A stretch of 33,420 nucleotides of DNA, from assembly GCA_014727975.1 (NCBI GenBank), contig WJMK01000007.1, positions 1-33,420 on the forward strand, read 5' to 3'. The notes under the pieces are model-generated. The model ran no database searches. It was not told where the DNA came from and saw only the letters and a program-made list of their open reading frames with translations. This DNA is from Microcaldota archaeon (GTDB lineage: Archaea > Micrarchaeota > Micrarchaeia > Anstonellales > Bilamarchaeaceae). Below are positions 9,082 to 18,026 of the stretch, one piece after another. Position numbers and translations under genes: made by a program. Position 1 is the first letter of the stretch. The number at the start of each line of letters is the position of its first letter.

Positions 9082-10320
9082 TCATCCTGTCCTTACAAGG
9101 ACATTCTCCCCTATTGATGTGATGTGCCTGAAAGGCAGGCTGAATTTCCTGCCAAGGTAGCTCTGCACCACAATAACCTCTTTTTTGGAATCCACTCCCA
9201 GCACTTTCCCAAGGAAACTGCCTGTATCTGAAATTACTTCTTTCCCGTCCAGCTTGAGCTTGAGAAGGCTTTCCTTCCTTATTATTTCAAGTATGGTGCT
9301 GGCCAGGTACCCGAGCACAATCACATAGACCATTACAAAAAGGAAATCCCCGAACCCCACATATGGAGGCTCAATGTTCAGTACCCATTGGGTCCCTACG
9401 CTCAGGACAAGAGCAGTGAGCAGCACTGCAACCAGCGTCCTTGCATGCCCTGTAATTGCAAATTTCCTCTGCTCCGAATATGCTTCAGCACTCTTCCCTG
9501 CAAGCAGGAACACAATTCCAAGCGAAACCGGGAATATCACTGCCCTGAAGGTATATGCCGCATTCTTTATCTGGTCCAGGCCAAGGCTTATCCCCTTTGC
9601 GTATGCCTCCTGGGCCATCCAGAATGAAATAAGGAACATAACAAGCGCAGGAATATACGGTATCCAGGTATTCTTCTCCAGGGAGATGCGGAAATCCCTG
9701 AACCAGTTTATAAGTGTGTCTTCTATCCCGAACCCCTTTATTATCAGGTAGAGCCCGATGAGAACGCCCACAAACTTCATCTCCCATCCCAATATGGCGG
9801 AAAGCGAAAACAGCAGAATCAGGATTGCGGGAATACCGAAAATAATCCTTGAGTAATGAGGGTCCTTGAGCTTTTCCAGGATTACAAAATAGGTTTTTTC
9901 CAGCTCTTTTGCCTGCTTCATTACCACGAGCTTGACTGCATCAATCTTGATTCTTGAGCGTATCACAGGGAGGATTACTTCATCCGATGCCCCGTCTGAA
10001 ACAAATATGCAGGATTCTGCAGGTATCTCCGTGAGTATTCTGTTCAGCTGCTTGCTTATCTCCTGGTCTGAGCGGTATCCCACTTTTTTGTACCCGGTAA
10101 GCGTAACCACTTCCACATCTTTTTTTTCCTTGGAAAGCTGGTCATACATTTTTATCGCATAGAAAATAGTGTTCGCATCCGGCTCCTGCGGGTCTGCAAG
10201 CGCGAGCCTGGTTGCCGCCTTGAAGTTTTCTTCCCTTCCGATTACTGGGCCGTGTATTTTTGCTTTTTCATACAGGTCATTGTCCCTGTCTATGCAGAGT
10301 ATCAGAAGGGGCTTTGCCAT
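9082..10320 (-). CDS. DUF373 family membrane protein
   Basis: N-terminal LLILCIDRDNDL..., IFVSDGASDEVILPVIRSR, multiple C-terminal TM helices. Confidence 0.85.
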   Translation of the reverse strand: MAKPLLILCIDRDNDLYEKAKIHGPVIGREENFKAATRLALADPQEPDANTIFYAIKMYDQLSKEKKDVEVVTLTGYKKVGYRSDQEISKQLNRILTEIPAESCIFVSDGASDEVILPVIRSRIKIDAVKLVVMKQAKELEKTYFVILEKLKDPHYSRIIFGIPAILILLFSLSAILGWEMKFVGVLIGLYLIIKGFGIEDTLINWFRDFRISLEKNTWIPYIPALVMFLISFWMAQEAYAKGISLGLDQIKNAAYTFRAVIFPVSLGIVFLLAGKSAEAYSEQRKFAITGHARTLVAVLLTALVLSVGTQWVLNIEPPYVGFGDFLFVMVYVIVLGYLASTILEIIRKESLLKLKLDGKEVISDTGSFLGKVLGVDSKKEVIVVQSYLGRKFSLPFRHITSIGENVLVRTG

Positions 10321-10433
10321 GGATTTACACCTTCATTTTCATTTAAAACCTTTTTGGGTTTTTCCAGAACCCATTCTTCCGCAACTCTTTTTTAAAAGGT
10401 ATGTGTCAATTAATTGCATTAAGGTGCTTTATT

Positions 10434-11633
10434 ATGACAAAAAACCCAAACCAGAGGAGCATCGCCCTCAAAAAGGCAGGCGGGACCAGGGCCCTGGGCG
10501 CCCTCCCCAGGGAGAAGCGGGCAGTTGCGTTTGCTTCCCTTCTTTCTGAAGACCCGAGAAAAGAAAAGTCCAGTAGTGCAGCAGCACTGTTTGCATTCAG
10601 GAGCGCAGTGGAAAAAGGAGATGTTTTCCGCGCAAGGAAGCTTGCCGGCAAATTCGCAATTCCGGAAGAGGAATGCAGGGAGGCTGCTTCCGGGAAGGTA
10701 AAGGAGCTCCGTGCAAAAGCAGAAGGGGGCGTATCGAGCCTTGCAACAGATTTTGAACTGCTTTTCAAGCTGGATGGGCATCTGGCCGCAGAAAAAAGGT
10801 TCAGGGATGCAATGAGTGAGGAGCTGAGGCGTGCAAAAGAAAAGCTCAGAATTGATTATGCATTTGCAGACCAGCTTTTCAGGGGCATTATCAAAGAGCA
10901 GCAGGACCGCGGCATCAATGCGAATATCGAAGATGCAGCAGCCTGGCTTGCAGTTTCCTTTATCCAGAGGCGCCGTGTTGATGGAGGTCTTGGCATAGCA
11001 AAGCAATACCTCATGAAAGATGGAAAAGTGGACGGCCCACAGAAAATCCTTCTTGAGGACGAGCTGAAAAAATCCCTCCCCAACTGCTCCGAGGGATATC
11101 TTCGAACGCTGAAGAGCAATGCAGATGGGTCCGGACTCGGGCAGCTACTGCACGATTCTGTCCTGGGCATGGCATCCGGCCTTGATTTCACAGACCTTCG
11201 GTCTGTTGAACTGGTTTTCCGGGTTTCCCGGGCATTTGGCATAAAAAGCGTTACCGAAGACCTCGGGAAATTCCTTGCAAATGCATACATGGGAAGGGCC
11301 GAAGCCCAGCCAGGGAAATTCATGGAAGATTATCTCAGTGCAGCCCGTGCAGCAGTTTTTGCAGGTCTTGATGGCATGGCGGAAGAGGCGCTTGAAAAAT
11401 ATTTAATGCAATGTGCTTCAGTCTGCCCGGAAGAACCAAAGGCAATGGAAAGAGCAATGTATGTTTCGCTTGAGTTCGGGGAGGCAGAAAGGGCAAGGGA
11501 ATTCGGCACACAGGCTGCCTTACTTTACATCAAGGAAGGGAACCTGGAAAAAGCGGAAGAGATGGCGAATGAATCCGGGAACAGGGAACTCCTTGGGCAG
11601 GTATGCAGCATAAAGGGGCTTACCGCGCTCTAA
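10434..11633 (+). CDS. Hypothetical helical-repeat protein
   Basis: 400-codon ORF from ATG 10434; all-alpha, TPR-like composition; no family recognised. Confidence 0.75.
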   Translation: MTKNPNQRSIALKKAGGTRALGALPREKRAVAFASLLSEDPRKEKSSSAAALFAFRSAVEKGDVFRARKLAGKFAIPEEECREAASGKVKELRAKAEGGVSSLATDFELLFKLDGHLAAEKRFRDAMSEELRRAKEKLRIDYAFADQLFRGIIKEQQDRGINANIEDAAAWLAVSFIQRRRVDGGLGIAKQYLMKDGKVDGPQKILLEDELKKSLPNCSEGYLRTLKSNADGSGLGQLLHDSVLGMASGLDFTDLRSVELVFRVSRAFGIKSVTEDLGKFLANAYMGRAEAQPGKFMEDYLSAARAAVFAGLDGMAEEALEKYLMQCASVCPEEPKAMERAMYVSLEFGEAERAREFGTQAALLYIKEGNLEKAEEMANESGNRELLGQVCSIKGLTAL

Positions 11634-11693
11634 TTCCCTTTTTAAATTTTATTATCCTTAATCCACTAACTATTCAGTTATTCTGTGATTTTT

Positions 11694-12248
11694 ATGAGCG
11701 ATAAAGTTCTAGTCCCGGGCGAGTATGTAGGCCCCGGGGAAGTTTATGAGGAAAGCGCCACAACGCACCTTGAGGGCGACGATATCTATGCCTCCACTGT
11801 GGGGGTTGCGAATGAATCCGAGGGGAAATTCAGGGCAAAGGCAAGCAAGCCTTCCCTGAAGCCAGGGGACATCGTATACGGCTCTGTTCTCCTTGTAATG
11901 GACTCTTTTGCAATCGTAGTTATCTACCCTCCGGAAAAGGACGGGAAAACCCCTGCAGCCCCGCCTGAGGGGAAGATACCCGTGCGCGCCATGTCAAGCG
12001 GATTTACTCCCTCCACAAGGGACGCAGTGCGCGTAGGGGACATCATCCGCGCAAAAGTGGTGAAAATCGAGGGGGAAAAAGCTGAGCTTACCCTTGCTGA
12101 CCCCAACCTTGGCGTAATCAAGGCATTCTGCTCCCAGTGCAGGGAGCCCCTGGAAAAGACGGGAAAGGGCCTCCAATGCAAAAACGGCCACAGGGAGAGA
12201 AGGGAAATTGCAAATGATTATAGAGCTTACGGAAAAATAGATTTGTGA
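11694..12248 (+). CDS. csl4: Exosome complex RNA-binding protein Csl4
   Basis: VLVPGEYVGPGEVYEE N-terminal domain, S1 domain, C-terminal CSQCREPLEKTGKGLQCKNGH zinc ribbon. Confidence 0.93.
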   Translation: MSDKVLVPGEYVGPGEVYEESATTHLEGDDIYASTVGVANESEGKFRAKASKPSLKPGDIVYGSVLLVMDSFAIVVIYPPEKDGKTPAAPPEGKIPVRAMSSGFTPSTRDAVRVGDIIRAKVVKIEGEKAELTLADPNLGVIKAFCSQCREPLEKTGKGLQCKNGHRERREIANDYRAYGKIDL

Positions 12249-12257
12249 GGCATTTTT

Positions 12258-12533
12258 ATGGAAATCAACCTGCTCAGAAAGGAAAAAACCGAAATGGAAT
12301 TTGAAATAATCGGGGAGGATTCCACAATCCCTGAACTGCTTGTGCACAAGCTCAATGAAATGACAGGAGTGGAAACTGCTGCATACAAGGCAGAGCACCC
12401 GCTTGTCCCAAAGCCTAAAGTTTACCTCAAGGTGAAGAAGGGCGACCCTGCAAAAGCTGTTGAAAAGGCAACAGAAGAGCTTGCAAAGGAACTTGCGGAA
12501 TTCCGCGGCCTTGTTTCAAAGATGAAAGCATAG
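12258..12533 (+). CDS. rpo11: DNA-directed RNA polymerase subunit Rpo11 (RpoL)
   Basis: 91 aa; EFEIIGEDSTIPELL...AAYKAEHPLVPKPKVYLK typical of Rpb11/RpoL. Confidence 0.93.
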   Translation: MEINLLRKEKTEMEFEIIGEDSTIPELLVHKLNEMTGVETAAYKAEHPLVPKPKVYLKVKKGDPAKAVEKATEELAKELAEFRGLVSKMKA

Positions 12534-12542
12534 TTGGTGCCA

Positions 12543-13511
12543 ATGGGGAAAAAGCTCCTTGAGCTGTATTCCAAGAACCCATATTACCAGCTGGGGCTTC
12601 TTGCATTTCTCCTCATTCTCTATATTTTTACAAAGGTTTCCATGTTCGGGGTGCTTTTTGCAGTTGCGCTTGTTGCAACCGTTGCACTGGAAATCTGGCT
12701 AGGCTCCAAAAAGCATGGCTGGAAAGGCGAGCTCAAGGATACCGCAATCTCCCTTGCAGGGATTGTTGTTCTCTGGTTTGCGCTTACAATAATCCTGAAT
12801 ACCTCTGTACCGATAAATGCGGTTGTTTCCTGCTCCATGCTGCCCAATGTGGAGCGCGGCGACCTGATACTTGTGCAGGGTGCAGAACCGCTGGGCTATG
12901 AAATAGATTTGAGTGAGCAGGAACTTTCAGCCCTCCAGTCCCACACCAGCACAGTAACTGCGGAGGGGCTGGGAAGCTTTGAGCTCCAGGGCTCACTTTA
13001 TTCATATTGTGTCCAGCATAAAGACGAGGTGTGCACGCTGTTTGCCTCAAGCCCGGGAATTTTTTCAGAGCAGAAAGGCCCCTTTACCTTCAATTATGGC
13101 GAATGCATAAGGGAATCTGAAGAGGTCTCCCTTTCCACCCCATGCATCCATTCGGTGGATTTCAAGGGGGAAACCTATTACACAAACCTTTCCCATGACA
13201 CTATTGTGTACGCCCCTCCCTCCGGTGACCTCTACTCATACACAGGAGACATAATACACCGCCTTTTTTTCAAAATCCGCTCAGGAGGGGAAACCTATTA
13301 CCTGACAAAAGGCGACAACAACCCGATGTTCGATGTCCAGGCATACGATTATTCTGCAATGCTTGGCAACAACGCGCCCTCCTCCGGGCACTATAAAGGC
13401 AAGATACTTTTCAAGGTTCCTTTCCTCGGCTATCCAAAGCTTTTCATTTCCGGGTTTTATGCAGAAACTGCAAACTGCGGCTCTACCCTTGAATACCCCT
13501 CTGTAAGCTAA
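12543..13511 (+). CDS. Signal peptidase I (S26B/Sec11-like) with an inserted domain
   Basis: VVSCSMLPNVERGDLILV (Ser box), DTIVYAPPSG...GDIIHRL (His box), YYLTKGDNN; N-terminal TM segments. Confidence 0.88.
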   Translation: MGKKLLELYSKNPYYQLGLLAFLLILYIFTKVSMFGVLFAVALVATVALEIWLGSKKHGWKGELKDTAISLAGIVVLWFALTIILNTSVPINAVVSCSMLPNVERGDLILVQGAEPLGYEIDLSEQELSALQSHTSTVTAEGLGSFELQGSLYSYCVQHKDEVCTLFASSPGIFSEQKGPFTFNYGECIRESEEVSLSTPCIHSVDFKGETYYTNLSHDTIVYAPPSGDLYSYTGDIIHRLFFKIRSGGETYYLTKGDNNPMFDVQAYDYSAMLGNNAPSSGHYKGKILFKVPFLGYPKLFISGFYAETANCGSTLEYPSVS

Positions 13512-13519
13512 CTTCGTGC

Positions 13520-14380
13520 TCAGCGGTAGTATTCGTGCTTTTCCTTCCCTCCCGTAAACATTTCAGCAATCTCCATCCGGTATTTCCGCTTTTCTTCCTC
13601 GCTAATCTCTGTTTCCCCAAGCTTCTCATCCCATTTTTTCAGCGCATAGAGTGCCCTCTCCCCTTTCTCCGAATATTTTGCATAGTTGAGGAGGGCTTCA
13701 AGCGCATAGGGAGAACTGCATTCACTCAGCGATTCTATCGCGGAATTCCTGAGCATCTGGAGCGCAGGCGTTTCAAGGCTCGTATAATAGCTCAGGTGGT
13801 AAGTGATAAGCTTTGCAGCCGCATCATCCCCCAGTTCCCCAAGAAAGAGGAGCAGTTCGCTAAGCCCTTCTAGGGAAGTAGTGTAATTGAATACGGTCCG
13901 GTATACTGCTTTTCTCACTTCCCCTGCCTTGCTTTCCTTGCCCATCATCTTCCTGTAATGGGAGAAATTGTGCATTGTTTTTACCCCTGCTGCCCTTGAA
14001 AGCTGTTCGTGCGCAAGGAACAGGATGAACTGTTTCACAACTTCATCCCCCCGTATGTATGACTCTACAATTACTTTTTTTGCAGCCTCCTTTTCCCCCC
14101 TGTTTTTTGCAACAGGGTAAAGGAAGAACTCAATCATCCCCCTTTCCGCAGGCTCCATAAGGGATTTTCTCCATTCCACCAGCTTTTTGTCAGCGGAAAC
14201 AACATTCTCCACAACCTTTTCCATCCGCCGTTTCCTTTTTTCGCTGGATTTTGTCCATTTTGCGCTGGGTGTTTTTTTTGCTTTTTTCCCCTTTGCTGCT
14301 TTTCCCGCTTTTTTCTTTTCAGGCTTCTTTTTCCTGCGTGTCTCTTTTTTTGAGCTTGATTTTGGTTTTTTAGCTGCCAT
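13520..14380 (-). CDS. Hypothetical protein: Lys/Ala-rich basic N-terminal tail plus HEAT-like helical domain
   Basis: MAAKKPKSSSKKETRRKKKPEKKKAGKAAKGKKAKK then helical repeats NSAIESLSECSSPYALEALLNYAKYSEKGERALYALKKW. Confidence 0.75.
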   Translation of the reverse strand: MAAKKPKSSSKKETRRKKKPEKKKAGKAAKGKKAKKTPSAKWTKSSEKRKRRMEKVVENVVSADKKLVEWRKSLMEPAERGMIEFFLYPVAKNRGEKEAAKKVIVESYIRGDEVVKQFILFLAHEQLSRAAGVKTMHNFSHYRKMMGKESKAGEVRKAVYRTVFNYTTSLEGLSELLLFLGELGDDAAAKLITYHLSYYTSLETPALQMLRNSAIESLSECSSPYALEALLNYAKYSEKGERALYALKKWDEKLGETEISEEEKRKYRMEIAEMFTGGKEKHEYYR

Positions 14381-14469
14381 GCGCAGCCTTCCCCTACAGT
14401 CTTTAAAATACTGTTCCCTTCCATCAGGTTTATATATTCAGATTGAGCAAACTAATTGAGGTGCAGAAC

Positions 14470-15678
14470 TTGTCAGCAAAAGACCGCTCGCGCAAAACAC
14501 GCAAGAAGGAGGCAAAGCCCCCGGAGCTCCCCCAAGGGAGGAAGCTGGAGAAGCGAAGCATCAGGGATGAGGGCCCTGCAAAACGCCATGCAAAAATAAC
14601 TCCTCCAAAAAAACGCAGGGCTTCAAAGGCAGCAGCATGGATTGCCGGTGGGGCGCTTGCAATCGGGGCGATGCTTTCCCCATCCAAGTCCGAAGCAAAG
14701 ACAATGCCCAGGGAGCCATACACTGAACCGGAGGTGAAGGACATCGGCTCCTACAACCTTAATGTGCATGGGGGCTATTCCCCTTTCAAGGAAGGCGAAA
14801 CTGTTTCCTCCCTTCTTTCTTCCATGGAAGCCGAAACAAAGAAGTACAGGGCAAAGGGCTCACCAGGCTCTTTCAGCATCCCGCTTGAAGCAGGCAGGAA
14901 GCTTTTCCTTAAGCACTCCCCTTCCAGCAAAGCCCTGTTTTGTGCGGTTACGCCTTCAATAGATGAAAGGGTTGCGCGGCTAAATTTAGATATTGTTTCA
15001 TTCAGCCTTGATTATTCTCATATTGATATTGAGAACCCGGAAATGCGCATAAAAAACACCAAGAGCTCCGTAATAGTCAGCCTCCTTGATTCTGGAACAG
15101 GAAGGCACGCACGCATCACAATCCCCAAATCTGACCCAAAACCCTCGGATATAAACCTGGTGCTTTTCGAAGAGAACGCGCAGGTGAACCTTGCAGAGCA
15201 GGCGTTTTTTGCACTCAACGCACTTCCCGCCTCCCACCTCCCGGAGAATGATGCATCAAAAGCATTTGCCTCCGCTATGGAGTCAGCAGAGTTCCTTCTT
15301 GAGTTCAGGTCCAGAAATATGCAGTTTTCCCGCAGCCCCACATGGGAAAACGATCCATTTGAAGAAACAATAGACACATTTATTGAACTTTATTCAAGCT
15401 TTGGCGGAGATGTGCTTGACAAGCTTTCCGAAGAGACGGAGGGCATGAACAGGGAACAGAAAAGCGAGCTTGCAAAGCTTGCTATCCCCAGGCTTACCGC
15501 AATTGTGCTCAGGCCCTATGCTGCATGGAGGAAACTGGAGATACTGAACGAGCTGGACAGGCTTATCTCCAGCCCTGATTTCAGCAAAGAGGAGCTCCAG
15601 AAGTTTGCATGGAAACATGGCCTTTCAGCGCAATACAGGGATTTGATGAACGACATAACACGGGAGTTCTCCAAGTGA
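14470..15678 (+). CDS. Hypothetical protein with about 55-residue basic N-region followed by hydrophobic helix (probably exported or membrane-anchored)
   Basis: gaggtg SD 6 nt before TTG at 14470, TATA (tttatatatt) upstream; KKRRASKAAAWIAGGALAIGAMLSPSKSEAK. Track start at 14443 is an alternative. Confidence 0.7.
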   Translation: MSAKDRSRKTRKKEAKPPELPQGRKLEKRSIRDEGPAKRHAKITPPKKRRASKAAAWIAGGALAIGAMLSPSKSEAKTMPREPYTEPEVKDIGSYNLNVHGGYSPFKEGETVSSLLSSMEAETKKYRAKGSPGSFSIPLEAGRKLFLKHSPSSKALFCAVTPSIDERVARLNLDIVSFSLDYSHIDIENPEMRIKNTKSSVIVSLLDSGTGRHARITIPKSDPKPSDINLVLFEENAQVNLAEQAFFALNALPASHLPENDASKAFASAMESAEFLLEFRSRNMQFSRSPTWENDPFEETIDTFIELYSSFGGDVLDKLSEETEGMNREQKSELAKLAIPRLTAIVLRPYAAWRKLEILNELDRLISSPDFSKEELQKFAWKHGLSAQYRDLMNDITREFSK

Positions 15679-15715
15679 GTATTGTTTTATTAAGCTTGCC
15701 GGACAACCCCAGAAT

Positions 15716-16276
15716 ATGCAAGTTTCATTCGTAACCGGCAATTCCGGCAAATTCGCTGAAGCAGAAAAGATTTTAAAGCACTTCGGTGTCAATATTCTCC
15801 ACCGTGATCTCTCAATAGATGAGATCAGGAGCGACTCAATTGAAGAAGTCGCATCCGCATCCGCCCGTTTTGCGCATGCGGAACTTAAAGAGCCCCTTTT
15901 TGTGGAAGATTCAGGACTCTTTATCCCTTCGCTGAACGGATTCCCCGGAGCGTATTCCGCCTGGGTTTTCCGGAAGCTGGGAAACGAGGGAATCCTGGAG
16001 CTTGCCGCAGGAAAGGAAGCAGAGTTCCGCGCGTGCATCGCCTACACGGACGTTAGTGTGGCCGAAACTTTCACCGGATTGGTGAAAGGAAAAGTGCCCG
16101 AGGAAATCCGGGGAACCGGAGGCTTCGGATACGATCCCATATTCATACCGGAAAAAACCCCTGAGGTTCGCCACTCTGGGGAAAAGACCTTCGCCGAGGC
16201 TCCGGAAATGAAGGAGGCGCTTTCCCACAGGAAACGCGCCCTTGAAAAGTTTGGAAAATATCTAGAAAAAAGGTGA
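15716..16276 (+). CDS. XTP/dITP diphosphatase (RdgB/HAM1 family)
   Basis: FVTGNSGKFAEAEKIL, FVEDSGLFIPSLNGFPGAYSAW, GTGGFGYDPIFIP, HRKRALEKF. Confidence 0.97.
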   Translation: MQVSFVTGNSGKFAEAEKILKHFGVNILHRDLSIDEIRSDSIEEVASASARFAHAELKEPLFVEDSGLFIPSLNGFPGAYSAWVFRKLGNEGILELAAGKEAEFRACIAYTDVSVAETFTGLVKGKVPEEIRGTGGFGYDPIFIPEKTPEVRHSGEKTFAEAPEMKEALSHRKRALEKFGKYLEKR

Positions 16277-16280
16277 AGGA

Positions 16281-16736
16281 ATGGCAAAATTGCATTCTAA
16301 AAAGAAAGGAAAGTCAGGCTCAAACCCGCCAAAGAAGGAGGGCATGCCTGAATGGTCTTCCTATTCCAAGGAAGAGGTAGAGGAAACTATACGCAAGCTT
16401 GCGAGGGAAGGTGTCCCTCCCGCAAAAATCGGGCTTATTTTAAGGGACCAGTACAGCGTCCCCCTTGTAAGCCGCGTTCTTGGGATGAGCATGAACGAAT
16501 TCCTGAAGAAGGAGGACCTGCTCACCAAGTTCCCCGAGGACCTGCTCAGCCTTATTAAGAAAGCAGTCGGAATGAGGAACCACATCAAGGCAAACAAGGT
16601 GGATGTAAGCAACAAGGTAAAGCTTATCCATGTGGAATCCAAAATCCACAGGCTTTCCAAGTATTACCGCAAGACAGGGCGTGTGCCTGCAGGATGGAAG
16701 TATGACCCTGAGACCGCAGCGCTGCTCATAAAGTGA
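16281..16736 (+). CDS. rps15: Ribosomal protein S15 (S13e)
   Basis: 151 aa; PEWSSYSKEEVEETIRKLAREG...ESKIHRLSKYYRKTGRVPAGWKYDPETAALLIK. Confidence 0.97.
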   Translation: MAKLHSKKKGKSGSNPPKKEGMPEWSSYSKEEVEETIRKLAREGVPPAKIGLILRDQYSVPLVSRVLGMSMNEFLKKEDLLTKFPEDLLSLIKKAVGMRNHIKANKVDVSNKVKLIHVESKIHRLSKYYRKTGRVPAGWKYDPETAALLIK

Positions 16737-16746
16737 AGGTGTTCCT

Positions 16747-17343
16747 ATGGCTAAACCAAGAAAATCAAGAAAAACGTCCGAGAAGAAGAAGGCAAAGGAA
16801 TGGTATACAGTGCTTGCGCCCCAGGCATTCGACTCCAAGGAGCTTGGAGAGGCAATTGCTTCAGATGAGGGCAAGCTGGTGAACAGGGTCGTTCCGGTGA
16901 GCCTAATGGACATCACAGGAAAAATGTCACAGGCAAACATTTACACCACACTGGATTTCCGCATAAAGGACATCAAGGGAAAGACTGCATACACCGAGCT
17001 TATCGGGCACAGGCTCTCCCCAAGCTACATCCGCACCCTTGTGCGCAGGAGGAGGACCGTTCTCCATACTGTCAGGGACCTCCCCACAACTGATGACCGC
17101 ACAGTGCGCATAAAGCTGATAACGGTTACCAGGGAACGCATCAGCGAGACCATGAAAAAGAACCTCCGCGAGGCAATTGAGAAGGAGCTGAGCGAGGCAG
17201 CAGGGAAGTACGGTTACTATGAGCTGATGCAGGAAATCATCTACGGAAGGCTTTCGTCCAAGGTCTTCAACAGGCTCAGGCAGATTACCCCAATGAGCAA
17301 GGTTGAGTTCAGGAAAACCGAGCTTAAGGAGGCACTGGAGTAG
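16747..17343 (+). CDS. rps3ae: Ribosomal protein S3Ae
   Basis: KKKAKEWYTVLAPQAFDSKELGE...LIGHRLSPSYIRTLVRRR...YGRLSSKVFNRLRQITPM. Confidence 0.97.
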   Translation: MAKPRKSRKTSEKKKAKEWYTVLAPQAFDSKELGEAIASDEGKLVNRVVPVSLMDITGKMSQANIYTTLDFRIKDIKGKTAYTELIGHRLSPSYIRTLVRRRRTVLHTVRDLPTTDDRTVRIKLITVTRERISETMKKNLREAIEKELSEAAGKYGYYELMQEIIYGRLSSKVFNRLRQITPMSKVEFRKTELKEALE

Positions 17344-17348
17344 AGCAG

Positions 17349-18026
17349 ATGTACGCGGGCGACCTCAGCTGGGAAGAATTCCAAAATGCAAAGGGGAAGC
17401 CCGCAATCCTTGTTTTTGGGGCAATTGAGCCGCACGGAAAGCACCTCCCCCTGGATACCGATTCCATAATTCCCTGGGAGATTGCTACCCGCCTTGAGAA
17501 GAGGGCGGATGCGGTTCTTTTCCCCCCACTTAATTATGGATATGTATACACTCTTCGCAAGTATCCAGGTGCACTGAGCCTCACTTCCCGCACCCTGCAC
17601 ACGGTTGCAGAGGAAATTTTTTCTGAATTGTTCCGGGAGGGATTTACCCGCGTCCTTGTAATAATCGGCCACGGAGGGAACACCGGCCCGGTAAAATCCG
17701 CACTAAAAGAGCTTTCTGATGATTTTGATTTCCGCGCCGCGGTTGTGGAATGGTGGAAGCTCACTGAAGCTGAAGCAGGGCATGCGGATGAGGTAGAGGC
17801 TTCACTTGTGGTTGCAGCAGGGCATGAGCTGCGCGCCCAGCCCGTGCAGGAACCCCGCAAAGACTATATGGGCGCAGTTGTCCCCGCCCCTGATAATCTT
17901 TTCACATCTTCAGGATACATTGGAAAAGTAGGAGATATAAGCAAGGAGAAAGGGGAGAGGATTTATTCCGAAGTTGTGGGAAAACTGGAGAAACTGCTCC
18001 AGAATGATTTATTGCTTGAATTGTGA
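17349..18026 (+). CDS. Creatininase family protein (ArfB-like amidohydrolase)
   Basis: GAIEPHGKHLPLDTDSIIP, NYGYVYTLRKYPGALSL, IIGHGGNTGPVKSA. Confidence 0.88.
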   Translation: MYAGDLSWEEFQNAKGKPAILVFGAIEPHGKHLPLDTDSIIPWEIATRLEKRADAVLFPPLNYGYVYTLRKYPGALSLTSRTLHTVAEEIFSELFREGFTRVLVIIGHGGNTGPVKSALKELSDDFDFRAAVVEWWKLTEAEAGHADEVEASLVVAAGHELRAQPVQEPRKDYMGAVVPAPDNLFTSSGYIGKVGDISKEKGERIYSEVVGKLEKLLQNDLLLEL

